DNA from: Closterium sp. NIES-65
Lineage: Eukaryota; Streptophyta; Zygnematophyceae; Desmidiales; Closteriaceae
DNA: 64,000 nt
Direction: 5' to 3'
NCBI GenBank assembly: GCA_948144175.1
Contig: CANXME010002049.1
Location: 1 to 64,000 of the forward strand
Positions 32,001 to 44,049 of the stretch are shown one piece after another (position 1 is the first letter of the stretch; every line of letters begins with the position of its first letter). The notes below the pieces were generated by a model. It ran no database searches, was not told where the DNA came from, and saw only the letters and a list, made by a program, of their open reading frames with translations. The position numbers and the translations under genes are program-made.

Positions 32001-35000
32001 ACCTGCTCTGCCGCACCACTCACCTGCTCTGCCGGCACCACTCACCTGCTCTGCCGCACCACTCACCTGCTCTGCGCACCACTCACCTGCTCTGCCGCAC
32101 CACTCACCTGCTCTGCCGCACCACTCACCTCTATGCCGCACCACTACCTGCTCTGCCGCACCACTCACCTGCTCTGCCGCACCACTCACCAGCTCTGCCG
32201 CACCACTCACCTGCTCTGCCGCCACCACTCACCTTGCTCTGCCGCACCACTCACCTGCTCTGCCGCACCACTCACCTGCTCTGCCGCACCACTCACCTGC
32301 TCTGCCGCACCACTCACCTGCTCTGCCGCACCATCACCTGCTCTGCCGCACCACTCACCTGCTCTGCCGCACCACTCACCTGCTCTGCCGCACCACTCAC
32401 ATGCTCTGCCGCACCACTCACCTGCTCTGCCGCCACTCACTGCTCTGCAACCCCACTCACCTGCTCGTGCCCGCACCACTCACCTGCTCTCCCGCACCAC
32501 TCACCTGCTCTGCCGCACCACTCACCTGCTCTGCCGCACCACTCACCTGCTCTGCCGCACCACTCACCTGCTCTGCCGCACCACTCACCTGCTCTGCCGC
32601 ACCACTCACCTGCTCTGCCGCACCACCACCTGCTCTGCCGCACCACTCACCTGCTCTGCCGCACCACTCACCTGCTCTGCCGCACCACTCACCTGCTCTG
32701 CCGCACCACTCACCTGCTCTGCCGCACCACTCACCTGCTCTGCCGCACCACTCACCTGCTCTGCCGCACCACTCACCTGCTCTGCCGCACCACTCACCTG
32801 CTCTGCCGCACCACTCACCTGCTCTGCCGCACCACTCACCTGCTCTGCCGCACCACTCACCTGCTCTGCTGCACCACTCACCTGCTCTGCCGCACCACTC
32901 ACCTGCTCTGCCGCACCACTCACCTGCTCTGCCGCACCACTCACCTGCTCTGCCGCACCACTCACCTGCTCTGCCGCACCACTCACCTGCTCTGCCGCAC
33001 CACTCACCTGCTCTGCCGCACCACTCACCTGCTCTGCCGCACCACTCACCTGCTCTGCCGCACCACTCACCTGCTCTGCCGCACCACTCACCTGCTCTGC
33101 CGCACCACTCACCTGCTCTGCCGCACCACTCACCTGCTCTGCCGCACCACTCACCTGCTCTGCCGCACCACTCACCTGCTCTGCCGCACCACTCACCTGC
33201 TCTGCCGCACCACTCACCTGCTCTGCCGCACCACTCACCTGCTCTGCCGCACCACTCACCTGCTCTGCCGCACCACTCACCTGCTCTGCCGCACCACTCA
33301 CCTGCTCTGCCGCACCACTAACCTGCTCTGCCGCACCACTCACCTGCTCTGCCGCACCACTCACCTGCTCTGCCGCACCACTCACCTGCTCTGCCGCACC
33401 ACTCACCTGCTCTGCCGCACCACTCACCTGCTCTGCGCACCACTCACCTGCTCTGCTGCACCACTCACCTGCTCTGCCGCACCACTCACCTGCTCTGCCG
33501 CACCACTCACCTGCTCTGCCGCACCACTCACCTGCTCTGCCGCACCACTCACCTGCTCTGCCGCACCACTCACCTGCTCTGCCGCACCACTCACCTGCTC
33601 TGCCGCACCCATCACCTGCTCTGCCGCACCACTCACCTGCTCTGCCGCACCACTCACCTGCTCTGCCGCACCACTCACTCGCTCTGCCGCACCACTCACC
33701 TGCTCTGCCGCACCACCTCACTCTGCTCTGCTGCACCACTCACCTGCTCTGCCGCACCACTCACCTGCTCTGCCGCACCACTCACCTGCTCTGCCGCACC
33801 ACTCACCTGCTTCTGCCGCCACCACTCACCTGCTCTGCCGCACCACTCACCTGCTCTGCCGCACCACTCACCTGCTTCTGCCGCACCACTCACCTGCTCT
33901 GCCGCACCACTCACCTGCTCTGGCCGCACCACTCACCTGCTCTGCCGCACCACTCACCTGCTCTGCCGCAACCACTCACCTGCTCTGCCGCACCACTCAC
34001 CTGCTCTGCCTGCACCACTCACCTGCTCTGCCGCACCACTCACCTGCTCTGCCGCACCACTCACTCTGCTCTGCCGCACCACTCCACCTGCTCTGCCGCA
34101 CCACTCACCTGCTCTGCCGCACCACTCACCTGCTCTGCCGCACCACTCACCTGCTCTGCCGCACCACTCACCTGCTCTGCCGCACCACTCACCTGCTCTG
34201 CCGCACCACTCACCTGCTCTGCCGCACCACTCACCTGCTCTGCCGCACCACTCACCTGCTCTGCCGCACCACTCACCTGCTCTGCCGCACCACTCACCTG
34301 CTCTGCCGCACCACTCACCTGCTCTGCCGCACCACTCACCTGCTCTGCCGCACCACTCACCTGCTCTGCCGCACCACTCACCTGCTCTGCCGCACCACTC
34401 ACCTGCTCTGCCGCACCACTCACCTGCTCTGCCGCACCACTCACCTGCTCTGCCGCACCACTCACCTGCTCTGCCGCACCACTCACCTGCTCTGCTGCAC
34501 CACTCACCTGCTCTGCCGCACCACTCACCTGCTCTGCCGCACCACTCACCTGCTCTGCCGCACCACTCACCTGCTCTGCTGCACCACTCACCTGCTCTGC
34601 CGCACCACTCACCTGCTCTGCCGCACCACTCACCTGCTCTGCCGCACCACTCACCTGCTCTGCCGCACCACTCACCTGCTCTGCCGCACCACTCACCTGC
34701 TCTGCCGCACCACTCACCTGCTCTGCCGCACCACTCACCTGCTCTGCCGCACCACTCACCTGCTCTGCCTGCACCACTCACCTGCTCTGCCGCACCACTC
34801 ACCTGCTCTGCCGCACCACTCACCTGCTCTGCCGCACCACTCACCTGCTCTGCCGCACCACTCACCTGCTCTGCCGCACCACTCACCTGCTCTGCCGCAC
34901 CACTCACCTGCTCTGCCGCACCACTCACCTGCTCTGCCGCACCACTCACCTGCTCTGCCGCACCACTCACCTGCTCTGCCGCACCACCCACCTGCTCTGC

Positions 35001-36341
35001 CGCACCACTCACCTGCTCTGCCGCACCACTCACCTGCTCTGCCGCACCACTCACCTGCTCTGCCGCACCACTACACCTGCTCTGCCGCACCACTCACCTG
35101 CTCTGCCGCACCACTCACCTGCTCTGCCGCACCACCACTGCTCTGCCGCACCACTCACCTGCTCTGCCGCACCACTCACCTGCTCTGCCGCACCACCCAC
35201 CTGCTCTGCCGCACCACTCACCTGCTCTGCCGCACCACTCACCTGCTCTGCCGCACCACTCACCTGCTCTGCCGCACCACTCACCTGCTCTGCCGCACCA
35301 CTCACCTGCTCTGCCGCACCACTCACCTGCTCTGCCGCACCACTCACCTGCTCTGCCGCACCACTCACCTGCTCTGCCGCACCACTCACCTGCTCTGCCG
35401 CACCACTCACCTGCTCTGCCGCACCACTCACCTGCTCTGCCGCACCACTCACCTGCTCTGCCGCACCACTCACCTGCTCTGCCGCACCACTCACCTGCTC
35501 TGCCGCACCACTCACCTGCTCTGCCGCACCACTCACCTGCTCTGCCGCACCACTCACCTGCTCTGCCGCACCACTCACCTGCTCTGCCGCACCACTCACC
35601 TGCTCTGCCGCACCACTCACCTGCTCTGCCGCACCACTCACCTGCTCTGCCGCACCACTCACCTGCTCTGCCGCACCACTCACCTGCTCTGCCGCACCAC
35701 TCACCTGCTCTGCTGCACCACTCACCTGCTCTGCCGCACCACTCACCTGCTCTGCCGCACCACTCACCTGCTCTGCCGCACCACTCACCTGCTCTGCCGC
35801 ACCACTCACCTGCTCTGCCGCACCACTCACCTGCTCTGCCGCACCACTCACCTGCTCTGCCGCACCACTCACCTGCTCTGCCGCACCACTCACCTGCTCT
35901 GCCGCACCACTCACCTGCTCTGCCGCACCACTCACCTGCTCTGCCGCACCACTCACCTGCTCTGCCGCACCACTCACCTGCTCTGCCGCACCACTCACCT
36001 GCTCTGCCGCACCACTCACCTGCTCTGCCGCACCACTCACCTGCTCTGCCGCACCACTCACCTGCTCTGCCGCACCACTCACCTGCTCTGCCGCACCACT
36101 CACCTGCTCTGCCGCACCACTCACCTGCTCTGCCGCACCACTCACCTGCTCTGCCGCACCACTCACCTGCTCTGCCGCACCACTCACCTGCTCTGCCGCA
36201 CCACTCACCTGCTCTGCTGCACCACTCACCTGCTCTGCCGCACCACTCACCTGCTCTGCCGCACCACTCACCTGCTCTGCCGCACCACTCACCTGCTCTG
36301 CTGCACCACTCACCTGCTCTGCTGCACCACTCACCTGCTCT
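29020..36341 (-). repeat. 21-bp minisatellite, array 2, about 349 copies
   Basis: Same repeat as array 1, and the first 20 or so units share array 1's variant order. Between about 29510 and 34080 many units carry one-base indels (TGCCCGCACC, GCCACCACTC, CACTCGCTC and others), whereas 34090-36341 is almost regular. Confidence 0.96.
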
Positions 36342-38313
36342 CGGGCATCTCTGCACCCCCTAAACCTCCTTAACAACTGAGGCTCAACACCCTTTCTCTT
36401 CCTTGCACCTCCATCACTCCCTCTATGTCGCTCGCTGCCCTTCGTGTCTCTCTCTTTCTATCCCAGCCCAATGGTGGAAGTGAAGCTTGTCCCGGTCAGC
36501 ATCCAACCAATCAATCTGTTGGCGTAACCACGGTGCTGAATGGCGAAAATCGGTCACACTTGACGATCAGTCGAGCAAGAGCGATTGTCCCCGGCGAGAC
36601 GATATCAACGGCTCTCTTTGCGCGGGCAAAGAAAAAGGTCGGTCGTACGAGTGCGTACGCGTTGGTGCATGTACGGTTATGTACATATGCGTCGCGTACG
36701 AGTGTGTACGGTAGGTAGACGCACTACGTGCATGAAGGCATACGTACGCATGCATACGTATGTCTACGCGCATCTAGGTTAAACAGGTAGGTACCAGACA
36801 TGCGAGTATTCATGCGTATACGCATGCAGATGCGCACGTTCCTTAATATTCAGCTCATTATTCCAGAGCTAATTTGTCATTGATTTGTTGACCTACATGC
36901 ATAAGCTCCAGATTACACAAATAGATTTGTCAACTAACATGTGTAGCTTGTAAATCAGCAACATCAATTCTGTTTACTGCCATGTGGAAAGCTGTAGTTT
37001 TGCAAGATACTGTTTTGCTGTTCTCGTTTTGGGCACAGCTAACGAGCGAAACCTATTCGCGCTGCGAATTTGTCACTGTAAATGCTGGCACATTCACTTT
37101 GGGTCGCACTCGCTGTATCGGAGTGTCGGACTGCATATACGCAGGGCACCCAAACCGACTTTCCGACTTTGTCACTGCGCTGCCGACGTAGCACTGTGCA
37201 GAACGCTACTTCAGTACATCCACTTTGCACCACGAACCCACGTTCGTTCAGGGGACCAAGCAAGCCAGAAAGTGCACGAAACGTGATGTGAGTGGGCTGG
37301 GCTCACAATCGCTCACCTAACTCCCACTCCCGTTTTTCAGACCTCGATTCTTATCATCCGCCACTCTATCTCAACTCAACATCCGAGCCTCTCTTCTAGA
37401 TCGCCCTCCGCCATGGGGCATGGCATCACCATTTCGTAAGCCTGCTTTCTTAGTCGCAGTCACGCTATCGTAGTTTCGTTTTTCGTGATTTCATTTGCTA
37501 TTTTTTTTTTTTTCCAGATCTCGTTTCAATCTCAAGCCATTCTACTCAAGAGCGCAGCCTCTCTTTTGGATCGCCATCCGCCATGGGCCATGGCATTAGT
37601 ATTTCTTAAGCCCGCTTTCTTACTCACGCTATCTTCAGTCTTGTTTCCAGTAATTTCGTTTTCTTCGTAGATTCCCTCTTCTTAGCTCCGTTTGTTCCGA
37701 TTTCTGCTTGTCCTTGTTCGTGCTGACGTGTGCATGGTCATGGCAGGCACGCTGCAGCCAGCACAAGCTCGTCATCTGCCGTTCCAGGAGCCAGCAGCAA
37801 TGCGGCATTCCACATCCAAAATCTGCCACCAAACATGGCGATTTCCGTTTAGCTCCGCTTCAGGGCGCCGATGCCACGCCGCTGTCACGCCGCCGATTGC
37901 CATGCCGCTGACACGCCAACGACAACGACGACGCTGCTCATGGCGCTCTGGGGAACGTTGAGACATCCAGGCCACCCTCACCCCTCCCCTTTCTGCCAGG
38001 TACCAGTGCAGCGCTTGCCCATTTGAGCATGTCTCACCCACCCCCTCCCCTCTTTCCCCACTTCCCCCCTTCTGCCAGGTGCCTTCCCATGCCCTGCATG
38101 GTGCCTTCTCATGCCCTGCCCGGTAAATTCTCATGCCCTGCATGGTGCCTTGGCATGCCCTGCCAGGTGCATTCGCATTCCCTGCATGGTGACTTTCATT
38201 TCCTGCCAGGTAAGGGGGTAAGGGGTTTAGGGTGCTCCCCCCGCTCACTTGCCCTCTCCCCCCGCTCACTTGCTCTGCTCCCCCACCCCAACTCCTCCCC
38301 TCCCCTTGCGCAG

Positions 38314-38363
38314 GTGCCAGTTTCTCCTGTCGCCAAGATGAAGATACTTTGCACAGGGAGCAG
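38314..38363 (+). pseudogene. Truncated exon 1693-1881 copy, unit 3 deletion junction
   Basis: Starts normally after TTGCGCAG, runs 50 bp to ACAGGGAGCAG, then enters the 21-bp array. This is the left breakpoint of the unit 3 deletion. Confidence 0.85.
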
Positions 38364-41300
38364 CTCACCTGCTCTGCCGCACCACTCACCTGCTCTGCCG
38401 CACCACTCACCTGCTCTGCCGCACCACTCACCTGCTCTGCCGCACCACTCACCTGCTCTGCCGCACCACTCCCTGCTCTGCCGCACCACTCACCTGCTCT
38501 GCCGCACCACTCACCTGCTCTGCCGCACCACTCACCTGCTCTGCCGCACCACTCACCTGCTCTGCTGCACCACTCACCTGCTCTGCCGCACCACTCACCT
38601 GCTCTGCCGCACCACTCACCTGCTCTGCCGCACCACTCACCTGCTCTGCCGCACCACTCACCTGCTCTGCCGCACCACTCACCTGCTCTGACCACACCAC
38701 TCACCTGCTCTGCCGCACCACTCACCTGCTCTGCTGCACCACTCACCTGCTCTGCCGCACCTCTCACCTGCTCTGCCGCACCACTCACCTGCTCTGCCGC
38801 ACCACTCACCTGCTCTGCCGCACCACTCACCTGCTCTGCCGCACCACTCACCTGCTCTGCTCACCACTCACCTGCTCTGCCGCACCACTCACCTGCTCTG
38901 CCGCACCACTCACCTGCTCTGCCGCACCACTCACCTGCTCTGCCGCACCACTCACCTGCTCTGCCGCACCACTCACCTGCTCTGCCGCACCACTCAGCTG
39001 CTCTGCCGCACCACTCACCTGCTCTGCTGCACCACTCACCTGCTCTGCTGCACCACTCACCTGCTCTGCCGCACCACTCACCTGCTCTGCCGCACCACTC
39101 ACCTGCTCTGCCGCACCACTCACCTGCTCTGCCGCACCACTCACCTGCTCTGCCGCACCACTCACCTGCTCTGCCGCACCACTCACCTGCTCTGCCGCAC
39201 CACTCACCTGCTCTGCCGCACCACTCACACTGCTCTGCCGCACCACTCACCTGCTCTGCCGCACCACTCACCTGCTCTGCCGCACCACTCACCTGCTCTG
39301 CCGCACCACTCACCTGCTCTGCTGCACCACTCACCTGCTCTGCCGCACCACTCACCTGCTCTGCCGCACCACTCACCTGCTCTGCCGCACCACTCACCTG
39401 CTCTGCCGCACCACTCACCTGCTCTGCCGCACCACTCACCTGCTCTGCCGCACCACTCACCTGCTCTGCCGCACCACTCACCTGCTCTGCCGCACCACTC
39501 ACCTGCTCTGCCGCACCACTCACCTGCTCTGCCGCACCACTCACCTGCTCTGCTGCACCACTCACCTGCTCTGCCGCACCACTCACCTGCTCTGCCGCAC
39601 CACTCACCTGCTCTGCCGCACCACTCACCTGCTCTGCCGCACCACTCACCTGCTCTGCCGCACCACTCACCTGCTCTGCCGCACCACTCACCTGCTCTGC
39701 CGCACCACTCACCTGCTCTGCCGCACCACTCACCTGCTCTGCCGCACCACTCACCTGCTCTGCCGCACCACTCACCTGCTCTGCCGCACCACTCACCTGC
39801 TCTGCCGCACCACTCACCTGCTCTGCTGCACCACTCACCTGCTCTGCCGCACCACTCACCTGCTCTGCCGCACCACTCACCTGCTCTGCCGCACCACTCA
39901 CCTGCTCTGCCGCACCACTCACCTGCTCTGCCGCACCACTCACCTGCTCTGCCGCACCACTCACCTGCTCTGCCGCACCACTCACCTGCTCTGCCGCACC
40001 ACTCACCTGCTCTGCCGCACCACTCACCTGCTCTGCCGCACCACTCACCTGCTCTGCCGCACCACTCACCTGCTCTGCTGCACCACTCACCTGCTCTGCC
40101 GCACCACTCACCTGCTCTGCCGCACCACTCACCTGCTCTGCCGCACCACTCACCTGCTCTGCTGCACCACTCACCTGCTCTGCCGCACCACTCACCTGCT
40201 CTGCCGCACCACTCACCTGCTCTGCCGCACCACTCACCTGCTCTGCCGCACCACTCACCTGCTCTGCCGCACCACTCACCTGCTCTGCCGCACCACTCAC
40301 CTGCTCTGCCGCACCACTCACCTGCTCTGCCGCACCACTCACCTGCTCTGCTGCACCACTCACCTGCTCTGCCGCACCACTCACCTGCTCTGCCGCACCA
40401 CTCACCTGCTCTGCCGCACCACTCACCTGCTCTGCCGCACCACTCACCTGCTCTGCCGCACCACTCACCTGCTCTGCCGCACCACTCACCTGCTCTGCCG
40501 CACCACTCACCTGCTCTGCCGCACCACTCACCTGCTCTGCCGCACCACTCACCTGCTCTGCTGCACCACTCACCTGCTCTGCCGCACCACTCACCTGCTC
40601 TGCCGCACCACTCACCTGCTCTGCCGCACCACTCACCTGCTCTGCCGCACCACTCACCTGCTCTGCTGCACCACCCACCTGCTCTGCCGCACCACTCACC
40701 TGCTCTGCCGCACCACCCACCTGCTCTGCCGCACCACTCACCTGCTCTGCCGCACCACTCACCTGCTCTGCCGCACAACCCACCTGCTCTGCCGCACCAC
40801 TCACCTGCTCTGCCGCACCACCCACCTGCTCTGCCGCACCACTCACCTGCTCTGCCGCACCACACACCTGCTCTGCCGCACCACCCACCTGCTCTGCCGC
40901 ACCACTCACCTGCTCTGCCGCACCACCCACCTGCTCTGCCGCACCACTCACCTGCTCTGCCGCACCACTCACCTGCTCTGCCGCACCACCCACCTGCTCT
41001 GCCGCACCACTCACCTGCTCTGCCGCACCACTCACCTGCTCTGCCGCACCACCCACCTGCTCTGCCGCACCACTCACCTGCTCTGCCGCACCACTCACCT
41101 GCTCTGCCGCACCACTCACCTGCTCTGCCGCACCACCCACCTGCTCTGCCGCACCACTCACATGCTCTGCCGCACCACTCACCTGCTCTGCCGCACCACT
41201 CACCTGCTCTGCCGCACCACTCACCTGCTCTGCTGCACCACTCACCTGCTCTGCCGCACCACTCACCTGCTCTGCCGCACCACTCACCCTGCTCTGGGCC

Positions 41301-41880
41301 GGCACCACTCCCCTGCTCTGCCGCACCACTCACCTGCTCTGCCGCACCACTCACCTGCTCGCCGCACACTCACCTGCTCTGCCGCACCACTCACCTGCTC
41401 CTGCCGCACCACTCACCTGCTCTGCCGCACCACTCACCTGCTCTGCCGTCACCACTCACCTGCTCTGTTTCCGCACCACTCACCTGCTCTGCCAGCACCA
41501 CTCACCTTGCTCTGCCGCACCACTCACCTGCTCTCTGCCGCACCACTCACCTGCTCTGCCGCACCACTCACCTGCTCTGCCGCACCACTCACCTGCTCTG
41601 CCGCCACCACTCACCTGCTCTGCCGCACCACTCACCTGCTCTGCCGCACCACATCACCTGCTCTGTGCCGCACCACTCACCTGCTCTGGCCGCCACCACT
41701 CACCTGCTCTGCCGCACCACTCACCTGCTCTGCCGCACCACTCACCTGCTCTGCCGCACCACCACTCACCTGCTCTGCTGCACCACTCACCTGCTCTGCC
41801 GCACCACTCACCTGCTCTGCCGCACCACTCACCTGCTCTGCTGCACCACTCACTGCTCTGCTGCACCACTCACCTGCTCT
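38364..41880 (-). repeat. 21-bp minisatellite, array 3, about 167 copies
   Basis: Shares rare variants with the right half of array 1 in the same order: CAGCTG unit (14594 and 38994), followed by CG, TG, TG units; CACACAC unit (16483 and 40860); ACATG unit (16746 and 41160); and clusters of CACCCAC units. The last 600 bp (41284-41880) is indel-rich. Confidence 0.96.
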
Positions 41881-43852
41881 CGGGCATCTCTGCACCCCCT
41901 AAACCTCCTTAACAACTGAGGCTCAACACCCTTTCTCTTCCTTGCACCTCCATCACTCCCTCTATGTCGCTCGCTGCCCTTCGTGTCTCTCTCTTTCTAT
42001 CCCAGCCCAATGGTGGAAGTGAAGCTTGTCCCGGTCAGCATCCAACCAATCAATCTGTTGGCGTAACCACGGTGCTGAATGGCGAAAATCGGTCACACTT
42101 GACGATCAGTCGAGCAAGAGCGATTGTCCCCGGCGAGACGATATCAACGGCTCTCTTTGCGCGGCAAAGAAAAAGGTCGGTCGTACGAGTGCGTACGCGT
42201 TGGTGCATGTACGGTTATGTACATATGCGTCGCGTACGAGTGTGTACGGTAGGTAGACGCACTACGTGCATGAAGGCATACGTACGCATGCATACGTATG
42301 TCTACGCGCATCTAGGTTAAACAGGTAGGTACCAGACATGCGAGTATTCATGCGTATACGCATGCAGATGCGCACGTTCCTTAATATTCAGCTCATTATT
42401 CCAGAGCTAATTTGTCATTGATTTGTTGACCTACATGCATAAGCTCCAGATTACACAAATAGATTTGTCAACTAACATGTGTAGCTTGTAAATCAGCAAC
42501 ATCAATTCTGTTTACTGCCATGTGGAAAGCTGTAGTTTTGCAAGATACTGTTTTGCTGTTCTCGTTTTGGGCACAGCTAACGAGCGAAACCTATTCGCGC
42601 TGCGAATTTGTCACTGTAAATGCTGGCACATTCACTTTGGGTCGCACTCGCTGTATCGGAGTGTCGGACTGCATATACGCAGGGCACCCAAACCGACTTT
42701 CCGACTTTGTCACTGCGCTGCCGACGTAGCACTGTGCAGAACGCTACTTCAGTACATCCACTTTGCACCACGAACCCACGTTCGTTCAGGGGGACCAAGC
42801 AAGCCAGAAAGTGCACGAAACGTGATGTGAGTGGGCTGGGCTCACAATCGCTCACCTAACTCCCACTCCCGTTTTTCAGACCTCGATTCTTATCATCCGC
42901 CACTCTATCTCAACTCAACATCCGAGCCTCTCTTCTAGATCGCCCTCCGCCATGGGCATGGCATCACCATTTCGTAAGCCTGCTTTCTTAGTCGCAGTCA
43001 CGCTATCGTAGTTTCGTTTTTCGTGATTTCATTTGCTATTTTTTTTTTTTCCAGATCTCGTTTCAATCTCAAGCCATTCTACTCAAGAGCGCAGCCTCTC
43101 TTTTGGATCGCCATCCGCCATGGGCCATGGCATTAGTATTTCTTAAGCCCGCTTTCTTACTCACGCTATCTTCAGTCTTGTTTCCAGTAATTTCGTTTTC
43201 TTCGTAGATTCCCTCTTCTTAGCTCCGTTTGTTCCGATTTCTGCTTGTCCTTGTTCGTGCTGACGTGTGCATGGTCATGGCAGGCACGCTGCAGCCAGCA
43301 CAAGCTCGTCATCTGCCGTTCCAGGAGCCAGCAGCAATGCGGCATTCCACATCCAAAATCTGCCACCAAACATGGCGATTTCCGTTTAGCTCCGCTTCAG
43401 GGCGCCGATGCCACGCCGCTGTCACGCCGCCGATTGCCATGCCGCTGACACGCCAACGACAACGACGACGCTGCTCATGGCGCTCTGGGGAACGTTGAGA
43501 CATCCAGGCCACCCTCACCCCTCCCCTTTCTGCCAGGTACCAGTGCAGCGCTTGCCCATTTGAGCATGTCTCACCCACCCCCTCCCCTCTTTCCCCACTT
43601 CCCCCCTTCTGCCAGGTGCCTTCCCATGCCCTGCATGGTGCCTTCTCATGCCCTGCCCGGTAAATTCTCATGCCCTGCATGGTGCCTTGGCATGCCCTGC
43701 CAGGTGCATTCGCATTCCCTGCATGGTGACTTTCATTTCCTGCCAGGTAAGGGGGTAAGGGGGTTTAGGGTGCTCCCCCCGCTCACTTGCCCTGCTCCCC
43801 CCGCTCACTTGCTCTGCTCCCCCACCCCAACTCCTCCCCTCCCCTTGCGCAG

Positions 43853-44040
43853 GTGCCAGTTTCTCCTGTCGCCAAGATGAAGATACTTTGCACAGGGAGC
43901 AGCTGCGTTGCCAGCTGCTTGTGTGGCCGTCCCTGTTCATCCATGCGCGGGACATGAGAGAGAACAAGGGAGAGAAACAGAAGCAGGAGGAGGGAGCGCA
44001 GCGCCATGCCATGCCGCATGGCCCACCAAACCAGCCCCGG
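43853..44040 (+). pseudogene. Exon 1693-1881 copy in unit 4, frameshifted
   Basis: Matches the unit 2 copy (188 bp, CCCCGG|GTGCG). A second, diverged copy with CAG|GTGCG is at 48636-48823. Confidence 0.5.
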
Positions 44041-44049
44041 GTGCGTTGT

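Larger units (their letters stand above)
17621..36623. repeat. Macrosatellite unit 2 (complete module, 19.0 kb)
   Basis: Second head-to-tail copy with the same block order as unit 1. It is longer because the 40-bp array (19510-21399) and 21-bp array (29020-36341) are longer. Its leader and exon-like blocks match units 3 and 4 more closely than unit 1, for example CTTAAG where unit 1 has CGTAAG at the second exon-like block. Its TAN1 block matches unit 1 at offset 18409, so left and right halves have different closest relatives. Confidence 0.93.
36624..42162. repeat. Macrosatellite unit 3 (internally deleted, 5.5 kb)
   Basis: Third copy. It follows units 2 and 4 from 36624 to 38363, then jumps from the exon sequence ending ACAGGGAGCAG straight into the 21-bp array at 38364. 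The 40-bp array, G-rich block, 22-bp and 14-bp arrays and TAN1 block are all absent. Only about 2 bp (CT) are shared at the junction, as in end-joining or replication slippage. The tail 41881-42162 is normal. Confidence 0.92.
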
